DNA of 64,000 nt from Patiria pectinifera (lineage: Eukaryota; Echinodermata; Asteroidea; Valvatida; Asterinidae), in assembly GCA_029964075.1 (NCBI GenBank), contig CM057148.1, forward strand, positions 32,729,916 through 32,793,915, given 5' to 3'. Below are positions 1-11,400 of the stretch, piece after piece (position 1 is the first letter of the stretch; every line of letters begins with the position of its first letter). Both the position numbers and the translations under genes were made by a program. The notes beneath the pieces were generated by a model that worked only from the letters and a program-made list of their open reading frames with translations, was not told where the DNA came from and did not search any database.

Positions 1-1440
1 TGTCCAGGCCTCAGATAGAGAGGGACATCAAATAAATAGGGGTTATTTTAATACGATTTAGTATGTCTTGTTCTCTCGATTTATTTTTAAAGTAAAACGA
101 TTTCAAACACCCTAGCCCATTAAGTTTTGAACTCTCAGTTAATTCTTTTGTAGATTCCAGGGGAAATTTTAATACAAATTCTGCTTAGTTTTTCCTTATT
201 TTAAAAGGAATACAAATAAGATTATCAACAGCCCTTTGACTTCAAACTTAATTTCAAAATGTATTCCGAAATAATTATATTCTAGAGTAACATTTACAAA
301 AAAAATGTAGGCCATGCAGTTTTATCTTTTAAATAAGCGAAGAATAAAATCGTACTACAAAAAAAAGACATCGGAAGCCCTACATTTAATGAATTATTTG
401 GACTTTGAATATCATCCCCTAATCGTTTATCTATGTGCATGTACACAACACGGAGGTGAAATTTCACGTTCAATTCAGTTTCCCACATTTTTCGCAAAAA
501 GTTTCCCCTGTCTCTGAGAAAAAAAATTGCCCAAATAAAATCTCAGCTCCGAAAAGCCTTTCCAGAGAATGATTGATAGCCGCATTGTTCAAATTGATAC
601 AATGCCACTCTTGTTCGTTACAAAGCATACATGGGTTCAGCTGTAGGCCACCGAACTTTAAGGCCTTTGAGAACTTGCCGCCAGTAATTGGAAGATTCTT
701 AGATGATAAACAGCGATGATAGTATCTCAGCCAATGAAATGAGCCGGTTCCCGGCAAATAAATATGCCATTGGTTGCTTTCATCACGGACCGTCTGCTTT
801 CATGAATATGACTTCCTTCCACGCGCAACTGGAGTGATTAGCTATCTGAGCCACAGGTGCATGGCTGCATGCCCATCACATTCCAACCTGGTTGCTTAGA
901 AATACTGTTGCTAGGAGGCTCCCCTGTGACGCCTGGGACTGCCGGTTGCGTAGCCAGAAATCTTGTATGTGACTATTTTGAAACCTTGTATGTGAAAGCG
1001 GCAGCTCAGAATGCTGCCGCTTTCGGGAAATTTGTGCAGGCAAAGTTTTTCATATTTTGGAAATTGGAATTTGGATGCAGTTTGCGTTAAATATGCATTT
1101 CCGTTAAATAAAAGGTTGTTTTTTTTGTTTTCTTTTTAAGAAAATCGGAGGCCCCCCCCCAAAAAATACAAATAAACGATTTTCCTCAGGCCTTGACATT
1201 TCTTGAAGTGATTCGACAACACTTGTAGAATGCAGACAATTCATTTCGTCTTAAATTATTTTATAGCCTGCAGACTTCAAAAGAACATGGAAAAAATGGT
1301 GGTTAAACTTAAAGTGTATACAAGTGTATATACAAAGTAAGTATAGTGACCGCTGTTACCACACATTATACGGGGCAATGTGTTCTCCTCCACTGTCTTT
1401 AATTTTTTTCACAATGTCCCCGTACGGTGCATCTTTTTCC
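1..1440. other. 5' flanking DNA, no gene recognised apart from the minus-strand frame
   Basis: Mostly AT-rich single-copy-looking sequence. At 994-1024 a hairpin with a 12-bp stem (GAAAGCGGCAGC and its complement) encloses a 7-nt loop. A poly-C run lies at 1153-1161. Confidence 0.5.
470..799 (-). other. Unidentified open frame with paired CxxC motifs
   Basis: About 110 codons are open on the minus strand between stops. The reading contains CMLCNEQEWHC and, near its end, FCEKCGKLN, spaced like zinc ligands. Composition looks protein-like (GGKFSKALKFGGLQL, NNAAINHSLERLFG), but I do not recognise a family. It could be a terminal exon of a neighbouring minus-strand gene, a decayed transposon fragment or chance. 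Confidence 0.2.
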
Positions 1441-1648
1441 AGGGGGCGAGTCGGTCAGGAGGCGAGTCGGTCAGGGGGCGAGTCGGCTAGGAGGCGGGTT
1501 GACGAGGGGGCGAGTCGGCTAGGGGGCGAGTCGGCCAGGGGGCGAGCTTGTAAGGGGCGAGTCGGTCAGGGGGCGAGTCGGTCAGGGGGCGAGTCGGTCA
1601 GGGGGGGAGTCGGTAAGGGGCGAGTCGGCCCGGGAGGGAGTTGACCTG
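1441..1648. repeat. 16-bp minisatellite, unit about GGGGCGAGTCGGTCAG (13 copies)
   Basis: Tandem degenerate units; individual copies replace GTCAG with CTAGG, CCAGG or GTAAG, and two copies are 15 bp. It sits about 600 bp upstream of the CECR2 start. Confidence 0.9.
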
Positions 1649-1879
1649 CAATCTGCGATAGTACTGTACGGCCAGACGCAGTCGGGCTAACTTGACAGTA
1701 ACTCCAGGGGGATTCAACTCCAGCTGAATGACATGCTGACATATTCACTCAAGCTAAACTCAACCTAGTCCTAGCTCCCGGTCTACTACACAATCGCCGT
1801 AATTTCTGGTAAGAATTCCAAAGCCTATTCTTTATACACTTACCTCGTTACTAACAACTGAACAAAGTGACATGGAGGC

Positions 1880-2270
1880 TGACACATGGGCTCTTTTTGC
1901 CAAACTTCCTCAGCTGCTCAGCTCAGTTCAACTCAGCTCCTCCCCGCCCCGGCCGTACCGGACCGTAGTACTATAGCTAGCTCGATGCGGCGCACACGTG
2001 ACCTTACCGGTACTTTAATTTGTCGAATGAGGGCGCTATGTCCTCAGCTTCTTTGTGCAAAAGTACTTCATGTGCTTGTAAGTGCATGCAAACGGCGGAT
2101 GTACAATGTATGTAGCGCGCTAGCGCGCGGCACACAGTCACGACAGTCACAGCTAGCTGCATAGTCTCAACATTGTCTCCTCGTAGTTTTGTATATTATC
2201 AACCCTACGAATACGAGATTTGAGTTTCAACACGGCAGATGGTCAGGCGGATATTCAAACATTGTTAAAT
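1880..2270 (+). promoter_or_regulatory. Likely CECR2 promoter / 5' UTR region
   Basis: The GC- and CpG-richest stretch upstream of exon 1. It carries a GC box CCCCGCCCC (1942-1950), an E-box CACGTG followed by AC (1995-2000) and GAGGGCGCTATG (about 2029). No TATA box was identified; the transcription start cannot be placed from sequence. Confidence 0.4.
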
Positions 2271-2405
2271 ATGAAAGAAGCAGCGAAAGGGAGACAGTTA
2301 GATGTCTCCATCGAAGACATTCGATCAAGCTGGAAAGTTCCGGCTATCGCACATTTCTGCTCGTTGTTTCGAAGCACATTTTCACTTCCTGATTTTGAGA
2401 TCGAG
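2271..2405 (+). CDS. CECR2: CECR2 exon 1 (start, DDT N-terminal half)
   Basis: Residues 1-45. The ATG at 2271 is the first in-frame Met after a TAG at 2184 and has A at -3. [12 protein letters not shown] and LPDFEIE match the start of vertebrate CECR2, which has a similarly short N-terminal lead. The exon ends on a whole codon before GTAGGT (phase 0). An additional upstream exon cannot be excluded. Confidence 0.9.
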
Positions 2406-5400
2406 GTAGGTCACGGGTTAGCCCTCAGTAGTGTGGCCGCGGTATGGTTCCTACTAAAGCGCGTCAACAAGCGTCAACAAGCGTCAACAAGCGTCAACAA
2501 GACTCAACGGTCGTCAATGAGCATCAACAAATTTTGTACATGCTTTTGAACATTAAAAGTAGCTTTATATGGTAGAAAAAGCAACAAAGAACATTTTCTG
2601 CATATCAATTAAACTAAAGATAAAATTTTTAAAAACTTTTTTTTTTTTACGCGAAATGTACGACGAATTTGTCGATTAAAGTTGGCCGCCATCTTGTTTA
2701 CATGAAGCTTAGCCACTGATTTCTATATATAGACTCGATAGCGGATAAAGAGCCGCACAATGAATGAATTTGACGCCATATTGGTGAGACCGGTTGGTGA
2801 TCTACAAAGGACAAGTTGCCGTCTTTATAGACAGCATGATTTCTTTTGTAACATCGGCGATCGCGGTTCACTTAACTTATATTTTGACCACCACAAGTGA
2901 CCAAGATTTACAATTTTTCTAACGTCGTGCCGGTTTACTTTTTTAATGCCGCAGTTCACTTTTTCACCATTTTGGAAATAATAATCACTACGGAAATGTG
3001 TCCTGTTTAGAACATCATAATATGTGTAAATGACCAAAATGCGCATCAACTGTTGATACAACGCGCGCGTATATACGCGTAGAACATTCGTATTATACGC
3101 GGCCATCTTTGTGAGACCGGGGGCGAATTGGTCAATATGCAAAGTCTACTGTGAGACTGGTGTATGGATATCCGCTATCCAGTCTTTATATAGAGATCAG
3201 TGAGCTTAGCCCTATTACGCATGCGTGAAGTGTACAGAGCCATACTACGCATGCGCGAAGCGTACAGCGCCATCCAAACAAGATGGTGGCCGACACTAAT
3301 CGACAAATTCATCGTACATTTTGCGTTAAAAAAAACAAGTTTTTGAATAATTTTAACTTTAATTGATATGCAGAAGATGTTCTTTATTGCTTTTCTACCA
3401 TATAAAGCTACTTTTAATGTTCAAAAGCATGTACAAAATTTATTGATGCTCATTGACGACCGTTGAAGCTTGTTGACGTGCTTTAGTAGGACCGCACGGT
3501 ATTGCTGCACTGTATCTCTGGCCACACGCCAGGTTCTCACCCTCTACTGAGGAGTTTCTCAAAAAATTCGCAAAGTTTCTTACATAAAAAGTTACAATAC
3601 ATTTGGTTGTCGCACTATTAACTGGGGCGCTAGTAGCTCTACTGAGTGAAGCCTTGAACTACGGTACCCTCCGTACAAACGCTCCACCGATTTGGCATAC
3701 TTGGGTGACGGGTACACGGTCGACATGACGGTATGCAATTTGTGCATGCCCTCACGAGGACAAAAGGCCACAAAAAACTGATAAAGAGAATACAAATGAG
3801 AAAGACAGTTACCCTGGATAGATCCACACATTCATGACATTCCATAAGACCCCTTAAATTGTTCCAAACAACCGGTAATTTTGAAAAAAAGAACAAAATA
3901 GTCTGAACTTACCGCTCACAATTAAATGTGTCTGCCGAGTTGCACAGTCCATCACTGACATGACTGATGCATAATTCATCGCGCGCGTATGTGACGTCAC
4001 CATTGAAGAAAAACAAGTTGCGCTTTTACTCAACGACTGTTTTATGTAGACATATGTGCCCCGCGCCGTCTGACTGTGTGAGCTTTTAGCGCGGGACACA
4101 TATGACTACATGAAACAGTCGTTGATTAAGCGCAACTTGTTTTTCCTTCGATCGAGCGGTGACGTCACGTCAGACGCCCTCATTCGGCAAGTCGAAGCAA
4201 GGTCTGAGCTTCACGGCAGACACATTGAGCTGTAAGTTTTCTGACTATTTTGTTAGTTTTTTTTTCAAAATGTCCGCTGTTTGGGAACAATATAAGGGGT
4301 CTTATGGAATGTCATGAATGTGTGGATCTATCCAGGGTTACTGTCTTTCTCATTTGTATTCTTTTTACCGTTTTTTGGGGGTCTTTTTGTCCTCGCGTGG
4401 GTATGTACACTATCATGCTACTGTGAAGCCGTCACCAAAGTATGCCAAATCGGTGGAGCGTTTGGTTTGTACGGAGGGTACCGTAGTTCAACGCTCCACT
4501 CACTAGAGTTAGGGTGCTAGTAGCCCCATAAATGTGGCCAATTTATACTCCTAGTCCTAGAACTATGCTCCGCAGAGCGGAGCCTCATAGACAGCTTACC
4601 CTGCAACCAAGTACAAAAACGTCCATGACAACCAAGCCATTTCCCATAGAACGTATTTAGTCACCAAGCCACGTACGGCCTGTGCGCGGAGCGTCCCGTT
4701 GCTAGGGGGAGCCAAAAATTAATTAAAGATCGAAATTATTTTGTGAGCAAAAAATCAACCCAGCTATAGTATGACTGCTAAATAGCACAAAATTGTTAAA
4801 TTCGGTACCTTCAGAGGACTAGTTATCCAAAAATCATGGTAAATCGTCAAAGAATGCAGACGGTTTTTGACAAGCATGGCGTCTCCAGACTGATTCCCGG
4901 CCACCCTAATAATAGTCAAGAGGCTAAAGGGGTCGAGGAACCAGACGAAAGCTTTAATCATCCACTGAGCGTGCGTCAATTTTGGCAAAGCGCACTGTGG
5001 CTGTTACCTGTCATTCCAAAATCTTTAAAGCACTCTGCAGTGAAGCGCGCCATCTTGTGTGCGCTCTTCATTTGCGGTCGCGTATTGCATCCGGGCACTT
5101 TACAGAGCGCCAAAGATTTTGGAATAGCCGCGGTGCGCTTTGCCAAAATTGACACACGCACAGGCTGTACGTGGCTTTGTGACTTATATAAGTTATAATA
5201 CGGAGGTAGTCCAGCGAACCAAAAATCATCGATCGATCATTCTGCGTGCATGTTACAAGTGTCAGGTTGGCTCAGTGCGAAAAGGGCATATTTTTCATCA
5301 TTTTGGCCTAAAAACCGACAGAATCCACCGATGTTTGTTGGGTGCACATAACGTGAGAATGTCAAGAGTTATAGTACGCAGTTTAGGGGCAAACTGTGCC

Positions 5401-8400
5401 GCGGTTCTGTGGGAAATGGCTTGGTTGTGATAGACATTTTTGTACTTATTTGGTGTTTTGTAGAAGCAAACAATTTTGCGGGGTAAGCTGTCTATGAGGC
5501 TCCGCTCCGCAGAGCATCATAGTTCTAGAAGAAGCCAATTTACTGGGCTACCTCCGTAAATAAAGGCCACACTTCCACCATGTACAAAAACATGTCAAAC
5601 TTTATCAAATTTTTATTTTCACATTTAGGCTTAGTTTGTAGGGTTTTTTTTGCTTTAGAAGCATACTCACCCTCTTTAAAGGCTAATCAGAAAGCGCTGC
5701 CTTTTTCAGATGTCTATTTTGCGTGAAATGTCCAGATTCGTTTGCACACGTTTGCTCATTAAAATTTCAACATGAAATTTCACAAAAATTAGACATCTGA
5801 AAAAGGCAGCACTTTCTGATTAGCCTTTAAAGAGGGTTAGTATGGTTCTAAAGCAAAAAAAACTACAAAAAGCCTAAATGTGAAAATCAAAATTTGACAA
5901 AGTTCGACATGTTTTTGTACATGGTGGAAGTGTGGCCTTTATTTACAGAGGTAGTCCAGTAAATTGGCCACATTTATGGGGCTAGGGCGCTAGAACTCCT
6001 TTTTTGACGACAGACCACATGTCCCAAATGTCAAAAAAGGAGTTCTAGCGCCCCAGTTAGTAGGTCTAATGCACCTTTCAATTGTTTCCCCGCCGGGCTG
6101 CCCCACCCAAGACGTGGGGATTGTCACTTTTGAAGTGACAAAATCCCCACCCCTCGGGCAAAATTTAAGTGACAATCCCCGACCATACCCCGACATACAT
6201 ACATTGGGTGCACTAGTACATGCATTTCCATGTAGCCCGGCAATGGTAACAATGTAATTTGAGTGACCAAAATCCCCACCCTGGGGCCTGAAAAACGTGA
6301 CCAAATCCCGACATCGGACCTGGGGCTGCGCAGGGGGGGGGGACCTTTGATAGGTGCTTATAGAATGATGTCTCAGCTATTCACTTCTGGGATGCTTACG
6401 GTAGGTGTGATCCAATTTTTCGAGAAATTTTTTGAAAGATTTCCATATACGATGTTCACTCAACACCCTGTGTACAAACCCTATGAGATTGGACTGAAAA
6501 ATTCTAAGTGTTTTCTAAGAAAATGCTTGTATTTTCTCACTGCTCAAATTGACTTTGATGACATGAAATTGCTATCTGGGGGCTTGTTAGTCAATACCGA
6601 GGAAAATTAGTGAACTTCGTATATATGGAAATCTTTCCAAATTTTTAAATCTTTCTGGAGCCCATATGCGCACGTAAATCGTCTGTTGATGGCAGCCATT
6701 TTGAATGTAAGAAGCGATGACCACAAAGCTGTGACGTCGCACTTATATAAATCGATCTTGTCGCTCAGGCGCACGAGTTGCGATGCGACGGCTGTTTCTT
6801 GTACAACATCTCAACCGATAGTATTATAGCACGCAGCCATACAGTATGGGCGAATCAATTGTACAAGAAACAGCCATCGCATCGCAACTTGCGGCGCGCT
6901 TGAGTGACATCGATTTGCATAAGCGCAACGTCATGCTCGGTCTTCGCTTCTTACATTTTAAATGGCTGCCATCAACAGATGATTTTTGTGTGCATATGGG
7001 CTCCAGATAGTCTGAGTAACTAGGACTCTACGAATCACCTTTTTTAACATTTGGACATGGTCGGGCGATAGTAGAGTCCTAGGTACATAGCTGTATTGCT
7101 GCCTTATGCGCCCCTGTAGGCTTCAGTGGGAATTTAAATACAAATGTTGGTGGTTAGGTTTACATACCTTTGGGAAAAAAATAGGGATTTCACCTTCAAT
7201 TTGGGAAACATCCTTGTCACAAACACCTTGTTTGCGGCTGCCATTTTAAATTCAGAAAATGTAGAGTTGTGCATGGCTCTGGCTAGACTGTTTCCTGGTA
7301 AGCATCAGACAGACCAATCACAGGGCACTTTGATTGGTCACCTGACCAATCACAGGGCACTTTGAAGTGAGAACAGTTAGATTGTGTGCAATTTTTATAA
7401 CAAAACAAAATTGTTACACAGATTCAGTGTCCATCTTTTTATTTTTTAGTATGCACACTCAAAATCAAATCACGCAACCCAAGGTTTATGTCGAGTTGTA
7501 CATACATGTATAACAGACGAGTTGGCCGACGGTCGAGTTGGCAAACAGTCAAGTTGACTTGAAAGTGAAGTCGAGTTGGTCAACGGACGAGTTGGGTCAA
7601 CGGTCGAGTTGGTACGACGGTCGAGTTGGCTCGAAAGTGAAGTCGAGTTGGTCAACGGACGAGTTGGGTCAACGGTCGAGTTGGTACGACGGTCGAGTTG
7701 GCTCGAAAGTGAAGTCGAGTTGGTCAACGGACGAGTTGGGTCAACAGTCGAGTTGGTACGACGGTCGAGATGGCAAACGGTCGAGTTGCCTGTAATCCCT
7801 TCTTGACGTACTCAAGTATTATGCACCAAAAAATCATGGGTGGATTCAGTCCTGATCTTTGCAAAAAATAATGAAAAAAATCCGCGTTCCGTACTGAGCA
7901 ACATGGAAAAGTTATACGTTCATTAAGATCATTTGCGATTGACTTGTGCGTGTGCGCGAATGGCTAGCATCAGATGGGCCAATCACAGTGCTCCCTGATT
8001 GGGTGCCTCGATGGTGCCCAATCAGAGCGCACTGTGATTTAGACTGTTTCCCCATATTTGAAGTCCAAAGGACAATGGAGTCAGGGAACAAGACTAACTG
8101 TGATTGGCCCATCTGATGCTACCCGTGTGCGCACGCGCGCAAGTAAATCGCAAGCGATCTTCATGAAAGTGTAACTTCTCCATGTTGCTCAGTACGAAAT
8201 GCGGATTTATCATTTTTTGCAAAAATCAGGACCAAATCCACCAGTGATTTTTTGGTGCATAATACGTGAGTGCATGTATGTCCTCAGCACGAGCATGTCC
8301 TGTGAAGACTACAAGTACAAATGCATAAGAACGCACGTGCATGCACAGCCTGCATACACGTAGCATAGAAGGCCTAAACTGCATTGCACATGCTCGTAAG

Positions 8401-11400
8401 TCTTCAAACGGGGAGTTCGTACTGAGAATGTTTTAAACGAAAGCGTGATCTGCAGTTAATTTTTGGTAAACACATCGCCCATTGATATATATACGTTTTC
8501 TAAACCAAGTGTTTGCATTATTCTGGAGACAAAAAGATGTAAACGAAATCTCAGCTTTCTGCATCAGGTAAAAATATGACAAAAATGTGTTTTAATTTAA
8601 AAATTAATGTGGCCTGACGTTGCGAACTTAGCAAGTTCTTCTTCAGAGGCTAAAACAGAAATGACAGAGGTACAAACATTAACATGGGGGTGCACACAAA
8701 CATGCAGGGCTGAAAGAAGAAACACAAAAGGAGGATTAGGTGGGAAAGGTGTGGAAAGATGCAGGGGAGGGTGGATGAGAGAACAAAGGAACAAAGGGAG
8801 ATGGCAAACCACAAGGGGTCTAGCGTGAACAGGGGAGGGATCAAAGGTCACAGGGAGTGGGAACGGACAAGAGTGTGAGAGTGATGATGATGGGGGGGGG
8901 GGGGAAACAGGAGGGGGGTGGAAAGGGATGAAAGATGGGGGAAGATGGGTGAACACAAACAAGGAAGACCAGGTGGATTATCTGTAACAGAAGACAATGG
9001 AGGAAGAAAAGGATTAATCATTCCCTAGTTGGATGTTGAGACCATGTGGTTGAATAGTTCGAAGACGATTCATCCACACTTTCTCTCTGCTGAGGCGAAC
9101 TGAGTCCTTGCGATGGCCAAGAGATTCAATGCCCTGCAAAATCATATCAGAAATGGAGTGGTTAGGCAGGTTGAAGTGATGACCAACAGGGGTGTCTAGT
9201 TTCTTGGTGTTGACCGTTGACCGGTGGGCATAGAAGCGCTTCTTGAGCGTAAGTCTCACCTACATACTGCACTCCACAGACCCTGCAAGAAATGAGATAT
9301 ATGACATTAGAGGTGTTACAAGTGATGTTACCAATGGTTCTGTGGGTAGTGACAGAAGAGTGGCCAGAAAAGGAGTCAGACTCCTGGATATGAATCTGGC
9401 AGACAACACATCTGGAACTGCACTTGAAAGTACCATGCTGGGTGAGAGGATGCATCTAAGGATGGGACTTCAGCTCGAACAATCAGGTCCCGTAGATTTC
9501 GAGGACGCCTGTAAGCCAATGTGGGGCCGTTGGGGATGGCGCGGGCAAGGCGATCTGAAGTATGGAGGATATGATGATTGTCATTTGTGATTTTGCGAAG
9601 GGGAGGGAGATTGGGGTGAAACGTGGTAACCAAGGGAATCATGGGTTTGGCCATGGCAACAGGGGCCTTTCCCGTGAGGGCTAGATTTCTGGGGATAGCT
9701 TTAGCTCTGGCAATGGCACGATGAACTTGGCGAGAGCTGTGACCCCTGGCCACCAAGTTGTTCCTCAGTATCTGTGTATGGCGGGAGAAATCGGAGTCAT
9801 TAGAACAAATTCTTCTGAGTCTGAGTGCCTGGCTGAACGCTATGCCAGTTTTGCAGTGCCTGGGGTGACAGCTGGAGGAGTGGAGGTACTGGTGGGTGTC
9901 TGTGGGTTTGGAATACAGGTCAGTGGTTAGTGAGTTGCCTTGCTTGCGGACGGTGACATCCAGAAAGTGGGTTTGGTGAGCCGAGAACTCCGACGTGAAT
10001 TTGATGGTTCTGTGGAAGGAATTGATGTGGTTAGTGAAGGTCAAGAGACTGTCCTCATCACTGGTCCAGATGAAAAACACATCATCAATATATCTCCACC
10101 AGATCCAAGGGCGACATGGGGCCGAGGCAAGCATGCGTTCTTCGAGGTCACCCATGAAGAGGCAAGCCATGGAAGGGGCCATGCGAGTGCCCATTGCGGT
10201 GCCGTGTACCTGTAGATAGTGTTCACCAAGGAAGGAAAAATTGTTCTTCGTTAGTATAAGTCTCATGAGGGTGCCAACATCACTGATGGGAGGAGTCGTG
10301 TGTCCTGCCTTGGCCAGAGCCAAGGAGCAAGCACGAACACCCTCCTCATGTGGGATGTTGGTGTACAGAGATGCCCAATGATGGCTGTGCTGGGAATCTG
10401 GTCCTTGATTCCTTCAAGCTTGCGAGGAAGTCTGGGGTGTCGTGAATGTATGACGAAATCTGTGGGACAAGGGGTTTGAGAAAACTGTCAATGAACAGGA
10501 GATGCGTTCCGTGGTGAGCCATTACCGGAGATGATGGGTCTACCGTTGCCAGCCTTGTGAATCTTGGGTAGAAGGTAAAATCTGGCAGTCCTACAATCAC
10601 AGGGAGAAAGGAATTTGTGAGCTTTCTTGGACAACTGGTCACGTGATCGCATATCGTCAAGTACCTGTTGTATATCTCGACAGAAAGTGCCTGTGGGGTC
10701 AGAGTCAAGGCGGGTATAGTTAGTGCGATTATCCAACTGGCGGTGGGCCTCATCAATGTACTGCTGACGATCCATGATGACCACAGCTGAACCTTTATCT
10801 GCTGGCTTGATGATGATGTCGTTGAGAGCCAGGCGCTCCTCTCTGGGGAGATTATCATGAGTCCTGTGGGGAAGTTGTCCGGGTTAGTGACTTGGGAATT
10901 GATAACTTGAACGTATGTCTCTATGGCTGGCACACGATTCTTGGGGGGTACCCATGAACTCTTGACTCGAAAAGGCTCAGGTTCACACGGTTCACTGTCC
11001 AGGAAAAATTCACGCAGACGGATTCTACGTAGTATTCCGTGAGGTCTTGGCTGAGCTGAACCTGGTTCACAGAAAATTGAGACCCTTGGAGAGAAGTTTG
11101 TGCTCTGTCAGATATAGATGAGGAAGAAAGATTAACTACAGTGTTGACAGGGGGTTCTGGCGGTGGCGTGGTAGATGGGGACCTAGGACGTCTGAAACGT
11201 CTGTGTCTGCGTTGCTGTTGCTTGGCAAGCAAGCCACCAATCTTCTTGTTTCTCCTGTTGAGTAGGACAGAGTCAAGGTTAGACAAACCCCTTTCAATCT
11301 CATCATGGAAATTCCTGTACGTGGAATCAGAACAACTGGATTTGAGTTGGGAGTCAAGGTGGGAAATATTCTGATGGAGGTCCTCACGTGTAAATTGACA

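Noticed and set aside
1324-1644. Open frame rich in Arg/Gly/Ser repeats
   Set aside because: It is a translation of the 16-bp minisatellite; the period is not a multiple of 3 and the unit drifts through frames.
2461-2500. CRISPR-like short direct repeats
   Set aside because: A contiguous 10-bp tandem with no spacers in a eukaryotic intron.
7470-7806. Repetitive open frames on both strands with a 24-residue period
   Set aside because: Explained by the 72-bp higher-order minisatellite; no start context or homology.
8607-10229. Plus-strand open frames across the Penelope-like element
   Set aside because: Antisense shadows of the RT/GIY-YIG coding strand, repeated identically in copy 2.
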